In this document: positions 44,900-53,331 of the stretch, piece after piece | Numbering within the stretch: position 1 is the stretch's first letter | Layout of the letters: every line of letters begins with the position of its first letter | Source: Chitinophaga sp. H8 | GTDB taxonomy: Bacteria; Bacteroidota; Bacteroidia; Chitinophagales; Chitinophagaceae | DNA: 64,000 bases | Direction of reading: 5' to 3' | Assembly (NCBI RefSeq): GCF_040567655.1 | Contig: NZ_JBEXAC010000002.1 | Span: 2,754,906-2,818,905, forward strand | Notes under the pieces: model-generated | Database searches by the model: none | Seen by the model: the letters and a program-made list of their open reading frames with translations, nothing else | What the model was told of the DNA's origin: nothing | Made by a program: the position numbers and the translations under genes

Positions 44900-46363
44900 A
44901 TGAGATCCATTTCTAAAATACTGTTAATAAACAGGTTTTTCATACACACTTTAATCATAGTTTTTCAACTATCTATAACAGTGATTACTGCAAATGCGCA
45001 GGACTATAAAGACAATACTCCAAAAGTTGGAGACACGATCCAGAACCATTCTTTTAAGGAAGTAAGAAACTTTCCAAATAATGTGAAGTCTATTTCAGAT
45101 TTTAGGGGTAAATGGCTCGTGATAGATTTTTGGTCAATGAATTGTTCTGGCTGTATTCAAGGTTTTCCAGTTATGGATAAATTGCAACAACAATTCAAAG
45201 GCCAGGTTCAGGTTATTATGGCTGCAAACGTTAATCCTATCAGAAAAGGTAGTTTGGCCAGTCATCTGAGATTATTTGAGTTACAGTCAAAGTCTCACAA
45301 CTTAACAGTCGCTTTTGAATTTGATAGTCTATTCGCAAAGCAGATGAATATGAATAATCATTTGGTTCCGGTTATTTTCGTTATAGATCCATCCGGGGTG
45401 GTTAGGACGAAGGGATATAAAATGGATTCTCTCACCTTATCAAATATTATTAAGGGAGAAAAAGTCACGTATAAATTGTCAAGTGCTGATCATGTTGCAA
45501 AAGGATACAATTATAAGTTGCCATTAATGACCAACGGAATACAGGCAAATGGCGATTTAGATACAAATTTTGTTTTTAGGTCATTGTTGGCTATTTGGAA
45601 TGAAAATACTAGTGAGGCCAATTGTCATGGTTTTGATGATTCTAAAAAGGCTTTATTTAAAGGTAGAGCTGAAGCCTTAGGTTTTGATCTTGGAGGGTTG
45701 CTCCGAATAGCGTACACTGGTAAGCCTAGTTGGGGACCCGGCGATTCTTTGTACGTGCAATTATCTCAGGATGTTATCAATGAGACAAACCGAAGGAATC
45801 TACTCGACGGAAAATATTTACAAATTGATACAGCAGGTATCGATTATAATAAAAAGAGGAAAATAATCGGTGTTAACATGTTCAGCTATAGTATTATCAA
45901 TAAAAATCCTGGCACCACTAAAGCTCAATTAAGACAATCCATGCTTAAGGATGTGGAAGGATATTTCAATATTGAAACAAAAATTGAAAAACGTAAAGTC
46001 AAAGTCTGGAAACTGGTCATAATTGATAGCAATCTCTCGAAGAATCTTCGTTCTAAAGGGGGGCAATCCGAAATGTTACTGAAAGGTATTACCGATGGAG
46101 AAGGTTATAGACTAACAAATTATTCTATTGATCAAATTGTGATAAATTCTTTGTTACTCTTACCAATTAGGTCAATCGATCAATCAAATCATTACACGCC
46201 AATCATAATAAATGCTACAGGTATCAATTTCAATATCGATTTAAATTTGCATGCTAATATGTATGATCTGAATTCTGTACGAAAATCTCTAAATAATTTC
46301 GGGCTAGATCTTGTTCCAGCAGAAGATTTTATCAATGCAATAGTAGTTTCTGACAGAAAATAA
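44900..46363 (+). CDS. TlpA-type thioredoxin with DUF3738-like C-terminus (cassette B)
   Basis: A 487-residue exported protein: signal segment (about 10-33), thioredoxin domain with redox motif 'SMNCSGCIQGFP' (CSGC), and a long C-terminal part that ends 'SLNNFGLDLVPAEDFINAIV', like DUF3738. The layout is the same as the cassette A protein although overall similarity is low by eye. Its 3' end faces the peptide genes of the other strand after 25 bp. Confidence 0.84.
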   Translation: MRSISKILLINRFFIHTLIIVFQLSITVITANAQDYKDNTPKVGDTIQNHSFKEVRNFPNNVKSISDFRGKWLVIDFWSMNCSGCIQGFPVMDKLQQQFKGQVQVIMAANVNPIRKGSLASHLRLFELQSKSHNLTVAFEFDSLFAKQMNMNNHLVPVIFVIDPSGVVRTKGYKMDSLTLSNIIKGEKVTYKLSSADHVAKGYNYKLPLMTNGIQANGDLDTNFVFRSLLAIWNENTSEANCHGFDDSKKALFKGRAEALGFDLGGLLRIAYTGKPSWGPGDSLYVQLSQDVINETNRRNLLDGKYLQIDTAGIDYNKKRKIIGVNMFSYSIINKNPGTTKAQLRQSMLKDVEGYFNIETKIEKRKVKVWKLVIIDSNLSKNLRSKGGQSEMLLKGITDGEGYRLTNYSIDQIVINSLLLLPIRSIDQSNHYTPIIINATGINFNIDLNLHANMYDLNSVRKSLNNFGLDLVPAEDFINAIVVSDRK

Positions 46364-46388
46364 AGATTTATAGATTAATGACAGATGG

Positions 46389-46637
46389 TTATCGATCCGT
46401 TACAGGAATCAAGATTCCATCTGTCTTTATGAACAACTGTCGTCTGCCAATATCCTTAACAAAAATTTCACATCCTCTTCCATAATTAGCACATCCTGAT
46501 TCTATAACTGTATCTCTGATTGGACCAGTTTCATCAGGATTTACATAATAGTAGTATGTAAAATTATTAACTGGTAAAAATGCCGAAAAAGCTGCGGTAA
46601 TTAGGAGTATTGGAATTAATGCTGTTGACAAATTCAT
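46389..46637 (-). CDS. Small secreted two-cysteine peptide, B1
   Basis: An 82-residue protein with a signal peptide ('LIPILLITAAFSAFLPV'). Mature part: 'FTYYYYVNPDETGP', the C-x6-C motif 'CANYGRGC' and 'RRQLFIKTDGILIPV'. It is the most diverged of four tandem relatives (B1-B4) and the one farthest from the MauE-like gene. Function unknown. Confidence 0.7.
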   Translation of the reverse strand: MNLSTALIPILLITAAFSAFLPVNNFTYYYYVNPDETGPIRDTVIESGCANYGRGCEIFVKDIGRRQLFIKTDGILIPVTDR

Positions 46638-46669
46638 AATTTAAACTTGTATTTTAAAGCCTGCGTTTA

Positions 46670-46927
46670 TTAAGGTTTGACTGGATACATGTCCCCATAG
46701 CTATCCACTATAAATAGTTGGCGTTGAGCGCCAGCTAATTCCGGAATGCTTTTAATGCACCCCCTACCAATTTCATAACACGGATCAATAACTTCAATTG
46801 AATGTGTTGAACCAATTTCATTCGGATTTAGGTAAAACAAATACACGAACCCTCGATTTGCTGAAGAATAGGCAGAAAGGGCAGAGATGGAGAAAAGGAT
46901 AAAGACAGACAAAAGACGTTTCATCAC
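46670..46927 (-). CDS. Small secreted two-cysteine peptide, B2
   Basis: An 85-residue protein (a start at the second Met, 46924, is equally possible) with signal peptide 'LLSVFILFSISALSAYSS'. Mature part: 'FVYLFYLNPNEIGS', C-x6-C as 'CYEIGRGC', then 'RQLFIVDSYGDMYPVKP'. Paralogue of B1, B3 and B4. Confidence 0.7.
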   Translation of the reverse strand: MMKRLLSVFILFSISALSAYSSANRGFVYLFYLNPNEIGSTHSIEVIDPCYEIGRGCIKSIPELAGAQRQLFIVDSYGDMYPVKP

Positions 46928-47075
46928 TTTTAATTTAATAAAACTTAAACAATCAATAGATATCGGAATAATACCATACTAGTGTAATTATATTTTTCAT
47001 TATGATTTGGGTTTGGAAGATTAGAGGAAAGGCGACAGGGAGAAATAGGAGCCTTTTTTAAGGCTCCCATTCAAC

Positions 47076-47333
47076 TCATGGTTTTACAGGTACCAAAACT
47101 CCGTCTTGTTCAATGAACAGCTGACGAAGCTGGTTGCCCAATGCTGGAATAGGTTTGATGCAACCTCTTTCTAAATTAGGACAAGCATCATTAATGGTTA
47201 CTTGACCAGTTGTGCCGGTTTCACTAGCACTAACATAGTAAGTGTAAGTGAATGATCTTTGGCTAGAAGCATAAGCGCCAGCGATCGCAGCAACAAATAA
47301 TGCGGCAGTCAGAAAGATTTTAGTCTTTTTCAT
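47076..47333 (-). CDS. Small secreted two-cysteine peptide, B3
   Basis: An 85-residue protein with signal peptide 'IFLTAALFVAAIAGAYAS'. Mature part: 'FTYTYYVSASETGTTGQVTI', C-x6-C as 'CPNLERGC', then 'IKPIPALGNQLRQLFIEQDG'. Strongly similar to B4; DUF6520-like. Confidence 0.72.
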   Translation of the reverse strand: MKKTKIFLTAALFVAAIAGAYASSQRSFTYTYYVSASETGTTGQVTINDACPNLERGCIKPIPALGNQLRQLFIEQDGVLVPVKP

Positions 47334-47415
47334 GTTATTAGGATTTTATGAATGAATATAATGCCTACTCTGGAAAAAGGTTTTCGGCTTCCCCTTTTAT
47401 GAAAGGATTTATAAT

Positions 47416-47673
47416 TTAATCTCTAATTGGAATCAAAACTCCGTCTTGTTCAATAAACAACTGACGATATTGATTTCCAAGGGCTGGAATAGGATGTATA
47501 CAACCTCTACCAAGATTTGAGCACGGACTTGATATAGTAATATCACCTGTGGGACCTGTTTCGTTTGCATTTATGTAATACACAAATGTAAAATCCCTTT
47601 GAATTGATGCGTATGCGCTGAGAGCGGAAATAGTCATTAATAGAATAGTCCATGTAATTTTAATCTTGCTCAT
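47416..47673 (-). CDS. Small secreted two-cysteine peptide, B4
   Basis: The start at 47673 ('MSKIKITWTILLMTISALSA') gives 85 residues, the same length as B2 and B3; the frame extends to 47724 with an unlikely N-terminus. Mature part: 'FTFVYYINANETGPTGDITI', C-x6-C as 'CSNLGRGC', then 'IHPIPALGNQYRQLFIEQDG'. It directly follows the MauE-like gene. Confidence 0.72.
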   Translation of the reverse strand: MSKIKITWTILLMTISALSAYASIQRDFTFVYYINANETGPTGDITISSPCSNLGRGCIHPIPALGNQYRQLFIEQDGVLIPIRD

Positions 47674-47720
47674 GTTAATCTTTTTTAAATCATTAATGAT
47701 TTTGATAAAAATGAAAGCTA

Positions 47721-48179
47721 TCATGTACCTGTCTTGAGGTTTATATTTGAGTTATTACTTCTTGTATCGTTTTCAGTATTAGTTTCAATTATAATTCCCA
47801 TAATTGACAGCACAGTCAATAATATGTTAAATACCATATGCTGTGGCCAGGTAAGCAATCGTATGATTCCACCACAGCTACAGGGGCGTTCTGTTGTCAT
47901 TCCTAAAACATAACCTACATATCCAGTGAATAGAACCATTAAAGTAAGTGCCCCATATAATCCCCATTTCCGCGTTCTAGCGAATAATAACATTCCGGCA
48001 ATTATAAGCTCGGATAAGGGAATTATTATGGATATCAAGCCAGCAAATGGCCCCAAGAGTGGTGATCTATGTAAGTCTTTAATGTATAATGGGTAATTAA
48101 ACCATTTACTCAAACTGGTATAAACAAACAGAAGGAAAAAAACGTAACAAATGATGTCAATGAGAGTTGATCTTTTCAC
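47721..48179 (-). CDS. MauE/DoxX-like membrane protein (cassette B)
   Basis: A 152-residue protein with four hydrophobic segments and, between the third and fourth, 'RPCSCGGIIRLLTWPQHMVF', matching the cassette A copy ('PCSC ... TWPQH'). It precedes four small secreted peptide genes. By analogy to MauE and its thioredoxin-like partner in methylamine dehydrogenase biogenesis it may handle peptide disulfides. Confidence 0.8.
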   Translation of the reverse strand: MKRSTLIDIICYVFFLLFVYTSLSKWFNYPLYIKDLHRSPLLGPFAGLISIIIPLSELIIAGMLLFARTRKWGLYGALTLMVLFTGYVGYVLGMTTERPCSCGGIIRLLTWPQHMVFNILLTVLSIMGIIIETNTENDTRSNNSNINLKTGT

Positions 48180-48716
48180 GTTAAGTCTTTTAGAATTAAA
48201 AATTGTACTATAAAAAACACGCCGAATACAAGCGATTAATTTATTAATAGTCGCTTTTTCACTTGGTGTTATAGACCTGCATTTAAATTGAGCGAAATGA
48301 TACGATAAGGATTGCTTATGTATTAGTTCAATCTTACAAGAAGGGATCAGGCAATGACAACTTAAAGGAATTACCCTACACAGTATTTTAAAATACAGCT
48401 CTATTAGTACAGAGCATTCCCAACATAAAGGCTAAAATTCAGTTGAAGTAAAACCTTTAAATATGTCATTACAACCATTATGAAAAAAGCAAAAACGCAG
48501 TCACGCGGAAATAGAAATACTCATGATCATACCGGTCTGAGGGTATTGGTGTCTTAATTGGCTAAGAATAACTCCAGGGCTAAAGGTTACATTCAAATAA
48601 GGTAATCAACTAACTATCGTGGTGGCTGTTTCTGTAAGCAAATTACACCGCTTAATTCAAACCACAAACAAAATTCTCTTATCCAAAACCGAAATCTCTT
48701 ATCCGAAACCGTAGAC
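48180..48716. other. Gene-free region with a tandem 20-bp repeat
   Basis: Gap between the MauE-like gene and the AraC gene of cassette B. A 20-bp unit (TCTCTTATCCAAAACCGAAA at 48675-48694) is repeated with changes at 48695-48714, immediately after the AraC stop on the plus-strand map. It may be a regulator-binding site. The rest shows no gene I can support. Confidence 0.4.
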
Positions 48717-49058
48717 TTACTGCGATATTTTTTCACTTTGATATTGCGAAGGGGTAACCTTCTTGATCTTAAAAAAAGCCCTGGTGAAGTTTCCTTGTGC
48801 TTTATAACCACAGGCGAAGGCCACCTCTTTTATGGATAGTCCTTTGTGCAGTAATATAGCTGCTTCCTCCATACATAGCCGAAGCTGATAATTGTAAAGT
48901 GTTTCTTTGAATACACTTTTAAAGCCTTTTGTCAATAGGTTTTCAGTCAGTCCGGATCGTTGTACTAACTCCACAACTGGTGTGCGTTCCAGGGGGGAGC
49001 TGTCAATGAACCGTTTTACTTCATGGATGAGCCTTTCTTGTTTTTGGGTAAGGGTCAT
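48717..49058 (-). CDS. AraC-type DNA-binding regulator (cassette B)
   Basis: A 113-residue protein consisting of little more than the AraC DNA-binding domain: 'VVELVQRSGLTENLLTKGFK' (first helix-turn-helix) and 'SIKEVAFACGYKAQGNFTRA' (second), then 'KKVTPSQYQ'. It lacks the N-terminal ligand domain present in the cassette A regulator, yet holds the same place next to the MauE/peptide genes. Confidence 0.85.
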   Translation of the reverse strand: MTLTQKQERLIHEVKRFIDSSPLERTPVVELVQRSGLTENLLTKGFKSVFKETLYNYQLRLCMEEAAILLHKGLSIKEVAFACGYKAQGNFTRAFFKIKKVTPSQYQSEKISQ

Positions 49059-49300
49059 GGCGTTAAAATGTTTGAGGGTTCAAGAATAGCGTTACTTCTA
49101 ACATTAATTGCCCGGTTAACTTCGTGGAACTCCAATAATAAAAATACGGTTTAATTTAATTCCACAAAATGTGGAGGGCGGAAAAAGCTAAAACGGACAA
49201 ATTTTCAACCCCGGATGAAGTGGGCTAATCTGTGTTTTAATTCACTGATTTTTAGTATATTGAAGTGTAACCCAATATTAACCCTCAAAGTATTGTCAGA

Positions 49301-49867
49301 ATGAATCCGCTTATTGCAGCCATTTCGAATTTTGGGAATCTATCAGAAGATCTTCTACTGGATATTGACAGCAGGTTAAAGTATGTAAGTTATAAAAAGA
49401 AAGACCTGATATTAAGAGAAGGAGAAATTTGCAATCATCTTTTCTTTGTCACCAAAGGTCTGCTCAGATCCTATTATTATCATCAGAAGCAGGAAGTCAA
49501 TTCCATGTTTATGGAGGAAGGTGATTTTGTGATCTCTGTGTTGTCTTATTATAAAAGGGTGCCCAGCTATGAATTTATTGAGGCTATTGAAGAGGTGGAA
49601 CTGTGCGGCTTCCATTACGATGACTTAAATTATCTGTATAAAACCTACCAGGAGTTTAATACCATTGGAAGGCAACTTACCGAATCTTATTTTTGCCTCG
49701 CTGAAGAACGACTTAAAGCACTGCGGTTCAATGATGCGATGGGGAAGTATGAATTTTTAATGAATAAGAAAACCAACCTAATCAATCGGGTACCGTTAAA
49801 AGACCTGGCTACCTATCTGTCTATTACTCCCGAAACACTCTCACGTATGCGGTCTTCCTTCCGCTGA
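49301..49867 (+). CDS. Crp/Fnr-family regulator
   Basis: A 188-residue regulator with a cyclic-nucleotide-binding-like beta-roll ('KKDLILREGEICNHLFFVTK', about residues 33-52) and a C-terminal winged helix ('VPLKDLATYLSITPETLSRM'). Four bases after the stop is a perfect TTGAT-N4-ATCAA box (49872-49885). It separates the cargo cassettes from the transfer block; no FNR-type cysteine cluster is visible, so an oxygen-sensing role is not supported. Confidence 0.88.
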   Translation: MNPLIAAISNFGNLSEDLLLDIDSRLKYVSYKKKDLILREGEICNHLFFVTKGLLRSYYYHQKQEVNSMFMEEGDFVISVLSYYKRVPSYEFIEAIEEVELCGFHYDDLNYLYKTYQEFNTIGRQLTESYFCLAEERLKALRFNDAMGKYEFLMNKKTNLINRVPLKDLATYLSITPETLSRMRSSFR

Positions 49868-49871
49868 TTTC

Positions 49872-49885
49872 TTGATCTGTATCAA
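49872..49885. promoter_or_regulatory. Perfect FNR-type palindrome TTGAT-N4-ATCAA
   Basis: The sequence TTGATCTGTATCAA matches the FNR consensus exactly and lies just after the Crp/Fnr-type gene and 340 bp before the first transfer-block gene. It could be a site for that regulator or for a host Crp/Fnr protein. The rest of the gap 49886-50224 shows nothing else assignable. Confidence 0.5.
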
Positions 49886-50224
49886 GGCAATTCTCCAATA
49901 GTTTACCCAACTTTGAAAGTGCGGGGTCACCAGTTTATGTGCCTGCCGCAAAGCCATATGGATGAGCATTAGAATAAATAATCAAAACAAAACCTAATGC
50001 CCACATGTATTATTGTCTTGTTGACAATTTTAAAATTATATCGTAAAGAAAACCTATTTCCGTTAACCTAAATATAGTAACCATTAAAGACAGCGCCTTC
50101 ACTCCATAATAAGTCTACTTAACGTCCGGTCAACAAGGTTTCACGCTTACAGCGAAGGCAGAGTCTATGTGCATTATCATTCTATTGGATAATAATTAAT
50201 AACTCTTTATTACCTAACCCTAAC

Positions 50225-51421
50225 ATGAAAATGAAAATGAAAAAGAATTATGTGCTGCAACCGTTAGAATCGTTACTTCATGCCATCGCAAATGACCCGC
50301 AGCTAGAGCGTACAGAGGATCAAACTGCCCATTTGATCCAAACTATTTCAGAGGAAAAAGGAAAGGTCTATGGTTATCTTAAAACAAAGATCTTTAACCT
50401 TACCCATGAGGACCGCACGCGCCTGATGGTACAGAAATATCACCATGCGCTTATCCTGCTGATCAATCAGGCTTTTAACCTGCAAAAGGACATTCAAAAG
50501 CCCCATATCAGCAGCACGGAGATCCTGGAATATTTGCTGATCACCCTGGAAGAAATACAGCAGTTTTTAGAGCTGAGTTATCCTGCATTTCTTGATCCAG
50601 AGAAGCGTGTGGGCCTGCCTGAAATGGTTCTGTTGAAAAAGGAAATCGAAGAAAAGCTGCCTTTACTGCCTGATATACTGATTGCCGGAAAGAATAATGA
50701 AAATGCAATCAATATAGTGCTACTGGCATTCCATGCCTTTATAGATAGGGTGGACAACCAGGAAGCCATTACCATTAAAGAATATGATTACCATAAACTT
50801 TTCCTGAACGATCTGATCACCAGGGGAAGTGAGCCGATGATTTTGCAGGACTGCCCGACTTTACACGAATTGCTGTTTTTTTGGAACTTCAATAGTGAGG
50901 ATTCCCTGAAATATTTCCGTACCGGTCTGGAGGAACTGGCCAAAGCAAAGGAAACACACACGGATAAGCTAGAGTTTATGCGTTTGCAGTTTAAACGGTT
51001 ATTGCATATCCCAGTTATGAATAAGCAGATCTACGACAAGAATTTCCCATCCATGAAATCCTATTTCACTGGTTGGTTGAAAAACGAGATTGATTATCTG
51101 GAACAGAAGAAGGACGGGGTAGATACGCTGGTTGATGGCTTTAGCGGCAGCCGGTCCGGCGAAAAGCCGATTAAGGTAATGGTGGACCTATCAGCAGATC
51201 AGATCGGGCTAATTCTCAGGGCAGCAGATGAATCCAGAATTATTGTATCACGGAGCCTTAGCCTGGTGTATAAGTCTATTGTTCCGCATTTGTCCACCCC
51301 GCGAAAAGACGACCCGTCGTGGGAAAATATGCGAAGCCGTTCTTATAATCCTGAGCGGCGTGAGGTGGTTCTGGCGGTTGATGCACTGGAAAAATTAATT
51401 GGGATCATTAAGCATTATTAA
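50225..51421 (+). CDS. Conserved ICE hypothetical protein at the head of the transfer block
   Basis: A 398-residue, largely helical cytosolic protein. The C-terminal part ('VDLSADQIGLILRAADESRI' and 'RREVVLAVDALEKLIGIIKH') is, from memory, common in Bacteroidota ICE proteins near tra genes, but I cannot name the family; an RteC-like regulator was considered without support. It is followed by a terminator at 51451-51479, so it is its own transcription unit. Confidence 0.6.
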   Translation: MKMKMKKNYVLQPLESLLHAIANDPQLERTEDQTAHLIQTISEEKGKVYGYLKTKIFNLTHEDRTRLMVQKYHHALILLINQAFNLQKDIQKPHISSTEILEYLLITLEEIQQFLELSYPAFLDPEKRVGLPEMVLLKKEIEEKLPLLPDILIAGKNNENAINIVLLAFHAFIDRVDNQEAITIKEYDYHKLFLNDLITRGSEPMILQDCPTLHELLFFWNFNSEDSLKYFRTGLEELAKAKETHTDKLEFMRLQFKRLLHIPVMNKQIYDKNFPSMKSYFTGWLKNEIDYLEQKKDGVDTLVDGFSGSRSGEKPIKVMVDLSADQIGLILRAADESRIIVSRSLSLVYKSIVPHLSTPRKDDPSWENMRSRSYNPERREVVLAVDALEKLIGIIKHY

Positions 51422-51450
51422 CTGACTGGTTGAAATATGAAATGCAAATG

Positions 51451-51479
51451 AGCAGTCCTTTTGGGGCTGCTTTTTTTTT
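51451..51479 (+). terminator. Rho-independent terminator
   Basis: AGCAGTCC (51451-51458) pairs with GGGCTGCT (51464-51471, one G-T pair), then eight more T residues. Terminates the 398-residue gene. Confidence 0.85.
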
Positions 51480-51525
51480 GTGCTGCATCTATTTTAAATG
51501 AAAAAACAAGCACCAGAAAATAAAT

Positions 51526-51563
51526 ATAAAACGGCCTTTGTGGCACTCTGGTGGCCGTTTTAT
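51526..51563 (+). promoter_or_regulatory. Eleven-base-pair stem-loop upstream of the tra operon
   Basis: ATAAAACGGCC (51526-51536) is perfectly complementary to GGCCGTTTTAT (51553-51563). It sits after the terminator of the previous gene and 120 bp before the first tra gene. It could be an operator, an attenuator or a second terminator. Confidence 0.4.
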
Positions 51564-51682
51564 ACAAAGGAACAACTTTGGTTTGTCCGTAAGTTGTGCT
51601 TGATGAGAATTTAAAGATGGGGTTCTTTTGTATCGTAATTGAAAGCAAACGAAAACGAATTTGACATTTAAAACCCCAAATT

Positions 51683-52156
51683 ATGATTGAGCTACCATAT
51701 TCATTTAAAGACATTTTACTTACCGTAGCGGTGCTACTGGTGATCTACTACGGTTATGTGATCCTTAGATATTACAGAGAAGAACTGAGCGCTTTTTTCA
51801 AAGGCAAGGCGCCCAGTCATGCGGATGATCAGGAGGAGGAAGTAGAGGTGATTGATCCTTTTGAACGCTACTATAAGCCAGTTACGGAGCAGCCAATTGA
51901 GAATGAAAATTATATCCTCGCTGAAGAACTGATTCTGCGCATTAAAGAAGCGATCCTGGATGCCGGTGATCAGCAGACAGAAGAGGCAGAAGTACTCAGC
52001 ACACTTCAGTTGTTGGTGCAGGAATATCCCACCCTTAAAGATGAGATCCTGCGTGCAGGAATTTCAGAGATGATTATTTCAGAAATGAAGATACATGGTT
52101 TCATTGGTCCCAGCCGAAGTGAGGTAGATGGATTGTGGAAGGTAGCGCTGGGCTAA
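51683..52156 (+). CDS. Membrane-anchored protein upstream of traE
   Basis: A 157-residue protein with one N-terminal membrane helix ('ILLTVAVLLVIYYGYVIL', residues about 11-28), an acidic linker and a helical cytosolic or periplasmic domain. It lies where small conserved proteins upstream of TraE are found in Bacteroidota ICEs. Function not known. Confidence 0.6.
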   Translation: MIELPYSFKDILLTVAVLLVIYYGYVILRYYREELSAFFKGKAPSHADDQEEEVEVIDPFERYYKPVTEQPIENENYILAEELILRIKEAILDAGDQQTEEAEVLSTLQLLVQEYPTLKDEILRAGISEMIISEMKIHGFIGPSRSEVDGLWKVALG

Positions 52157-52552
52157 TGGACCATTTGCCGGCGATCCCCCGTCTGGCCATTGCGGGGGAG
52201 CAAAGGCAATCAAAAAGATGTAACCCCAAAAAACTGATCCGCTACCACCTCCCTGCTGTGAAAGCGAAATGTGAGAGTGATAAAGAGTGCTGGTATGCCG
52301 ATCATCTTTCCCCTTGCTGCCCGTCCGGGCAGCAAGAATGGGAAAGACATAAAAAGAAATAGCGTAGCTACTGAGATGAAGTAGTGATTTGAACAGTGAA
52401 AATAGACACAACAATACAGGCCGCCGCTGCCGGTGCATTTTGGTGATTGGTGATGGTGCGTGAGCAATGGTATGCGGTGGCCTTATTGTTATAATCCTTT
52501 GCCCGGATGGTCATTGGATAAGTAATGGATTAACCTTTAAAAGTGAGAATAG
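52157..52552. other. Gene-free gap with two strong hairpins inside the transfer block
   Basis: The 396-bp gap holds TCCCCCG (52175-52181) with CGGGGGA (52193-52199), and a longer hairpin: outer stem CTTTCCC (52306-52312) with GGGAAAG (52340-52346), inner stem CTTGCTGCCCG (52313-52323) with CGGGCAGCAAG (52326-52336), loop TC. No T tract follows. A structured RNA, processing site or attenuator before traE is possible. A 29-codon frame from 52296 runs through it but has no support. Confidence 0.45.
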
Positions 52553-52891
52553 ATGATGTGCAGAATGAAAATTAAGGGGGTTTCCCGACAACAATTAACA
52601 GCAGTGACTTTATGTACTATGCTGGTTTTACAACAGCTTGCAGTGCAGGCGCAGAGCGGAAAAGCAGGGATTGACAAAGCCACTTCTGAGATCGGTGGAT
52701 ATTTCGGCGCCGGTGAAAAATTAATGTACGCCGTGGGTGCGGTCATTGGACTTATTGGCGCTGTAAAGGTGTATCAGAAATGGTCAGGCGGTGATCAGGA
52801 TACCAGCAAAGTCGCCGCCGCGTGGTTCGGAGCTTGTATTTTCCTGGTAGTGGTAGCTGCAATATTACGTAGTTTTTTCGGTGTGCAATGA
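52553..52891 (+). CDS. traE: Conjugative transposon TraE (DUF4134)
   Basis: A 112-residue small integral membrane protein: signal-like segment ('AVTLCTMLVLQQLAVQAQSG'), then 'IGGYFGAGEKLMYAVGAVIG' and 'WFGACIFLVVVAAILRSFFG' as two membrane helices. This is the DUF4134/TraE pattern, a VirB2-like or channel component of Bacteroidota type IV secretion. An alternative start at the Met of 52565 exists. Overlaps the next gene by 4 bp. Confidence 0.9.
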   Translation: MMCRMKIKGVSRQQLTAVTLCTMLVLQQLAVQAQSGKAGIDKATSEIGGYFGAGEKLMYAVGAVIGLIGAVKVYQKWSGGDQDTSKVAAAWFGACIFLVVVAAILRSFFGVQ

Positions 52892-53331
52892 GAGAGAAAA
52901 TTAAAGAAAGCCTACTTGGCTTTTTACAGGAAAATTATCCTGAGATCATTTTGCTTTTTGCACAGCGGGGCACACTATCACAGTACCTGGATGACCGGTT
53001 AGACCTGGTGGAACCACTCGTTGATGAACTGTTGGAGCAAGGCGATTCTGAGCAGCATATTACTCAGCTTTGCATAGAACAACTGACCTCCTCTTTTGGG
53101 CCATCCAAATACAATTATTTAAAAGGAGTGCTTGACGATGAATTTCCCCAGGAATACCAGCAGTTTGAACAGGTCGGTGTTTTAAGATCAGAACTGACCA
53201 ATATGATCGTGGCCTGCAACAACGCCTTTGATGCGTTCGAGTTTTCAGAAACCACTTTGGACGATCATTTTATGAGGCATATGGTTATTGCTGAAATACA
53301 TGATTACCTGATTTCCCGGTCACAAAATTAA
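52888..53331 (+). CDS. DUF1896-like protein
   Basis: A 147-residue acidic helical protein. 'LQENYPEIILLFAQRG' at the start and 'FGPSKYNYLKGVLDDEFPQE' in the middle resemble DUF1896 proteins found in Bacteroidota mobile elements; the match is by eye. It is coupled to traE by a 4-bp overlap (ATGA) and its stop overlaps the next start by one base. Confidence 0.5.
   Translation: MREKIKESLLGFLQENYPEIILLFAQRGTLSQYLDDRLDLVEPLVDELLEQGDSEQHITQLCIEQLTSSFGPSKYNYLKGVLDDEFPQEYQQFEQVGVLRSELTNMIVACNNAFDAFEFSETTLDDHFMRHMVIAEIHDYLISRSQN

Noticed and set aside
49301..49867. Crp/Fnr-type gene as a true oxygen-sensing FNR
   Set aside because: No N-terminal cysteine cluster for an iron-sulfur centre is present, despite the FNR-like box after the gene.
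52079..52438. Minus-strand 119-codon frame across the gap before traE
   Set aside because: It overlaps the end of the upstream gene, runs through the long hairpin and has an unnatural composition; treated as chance.
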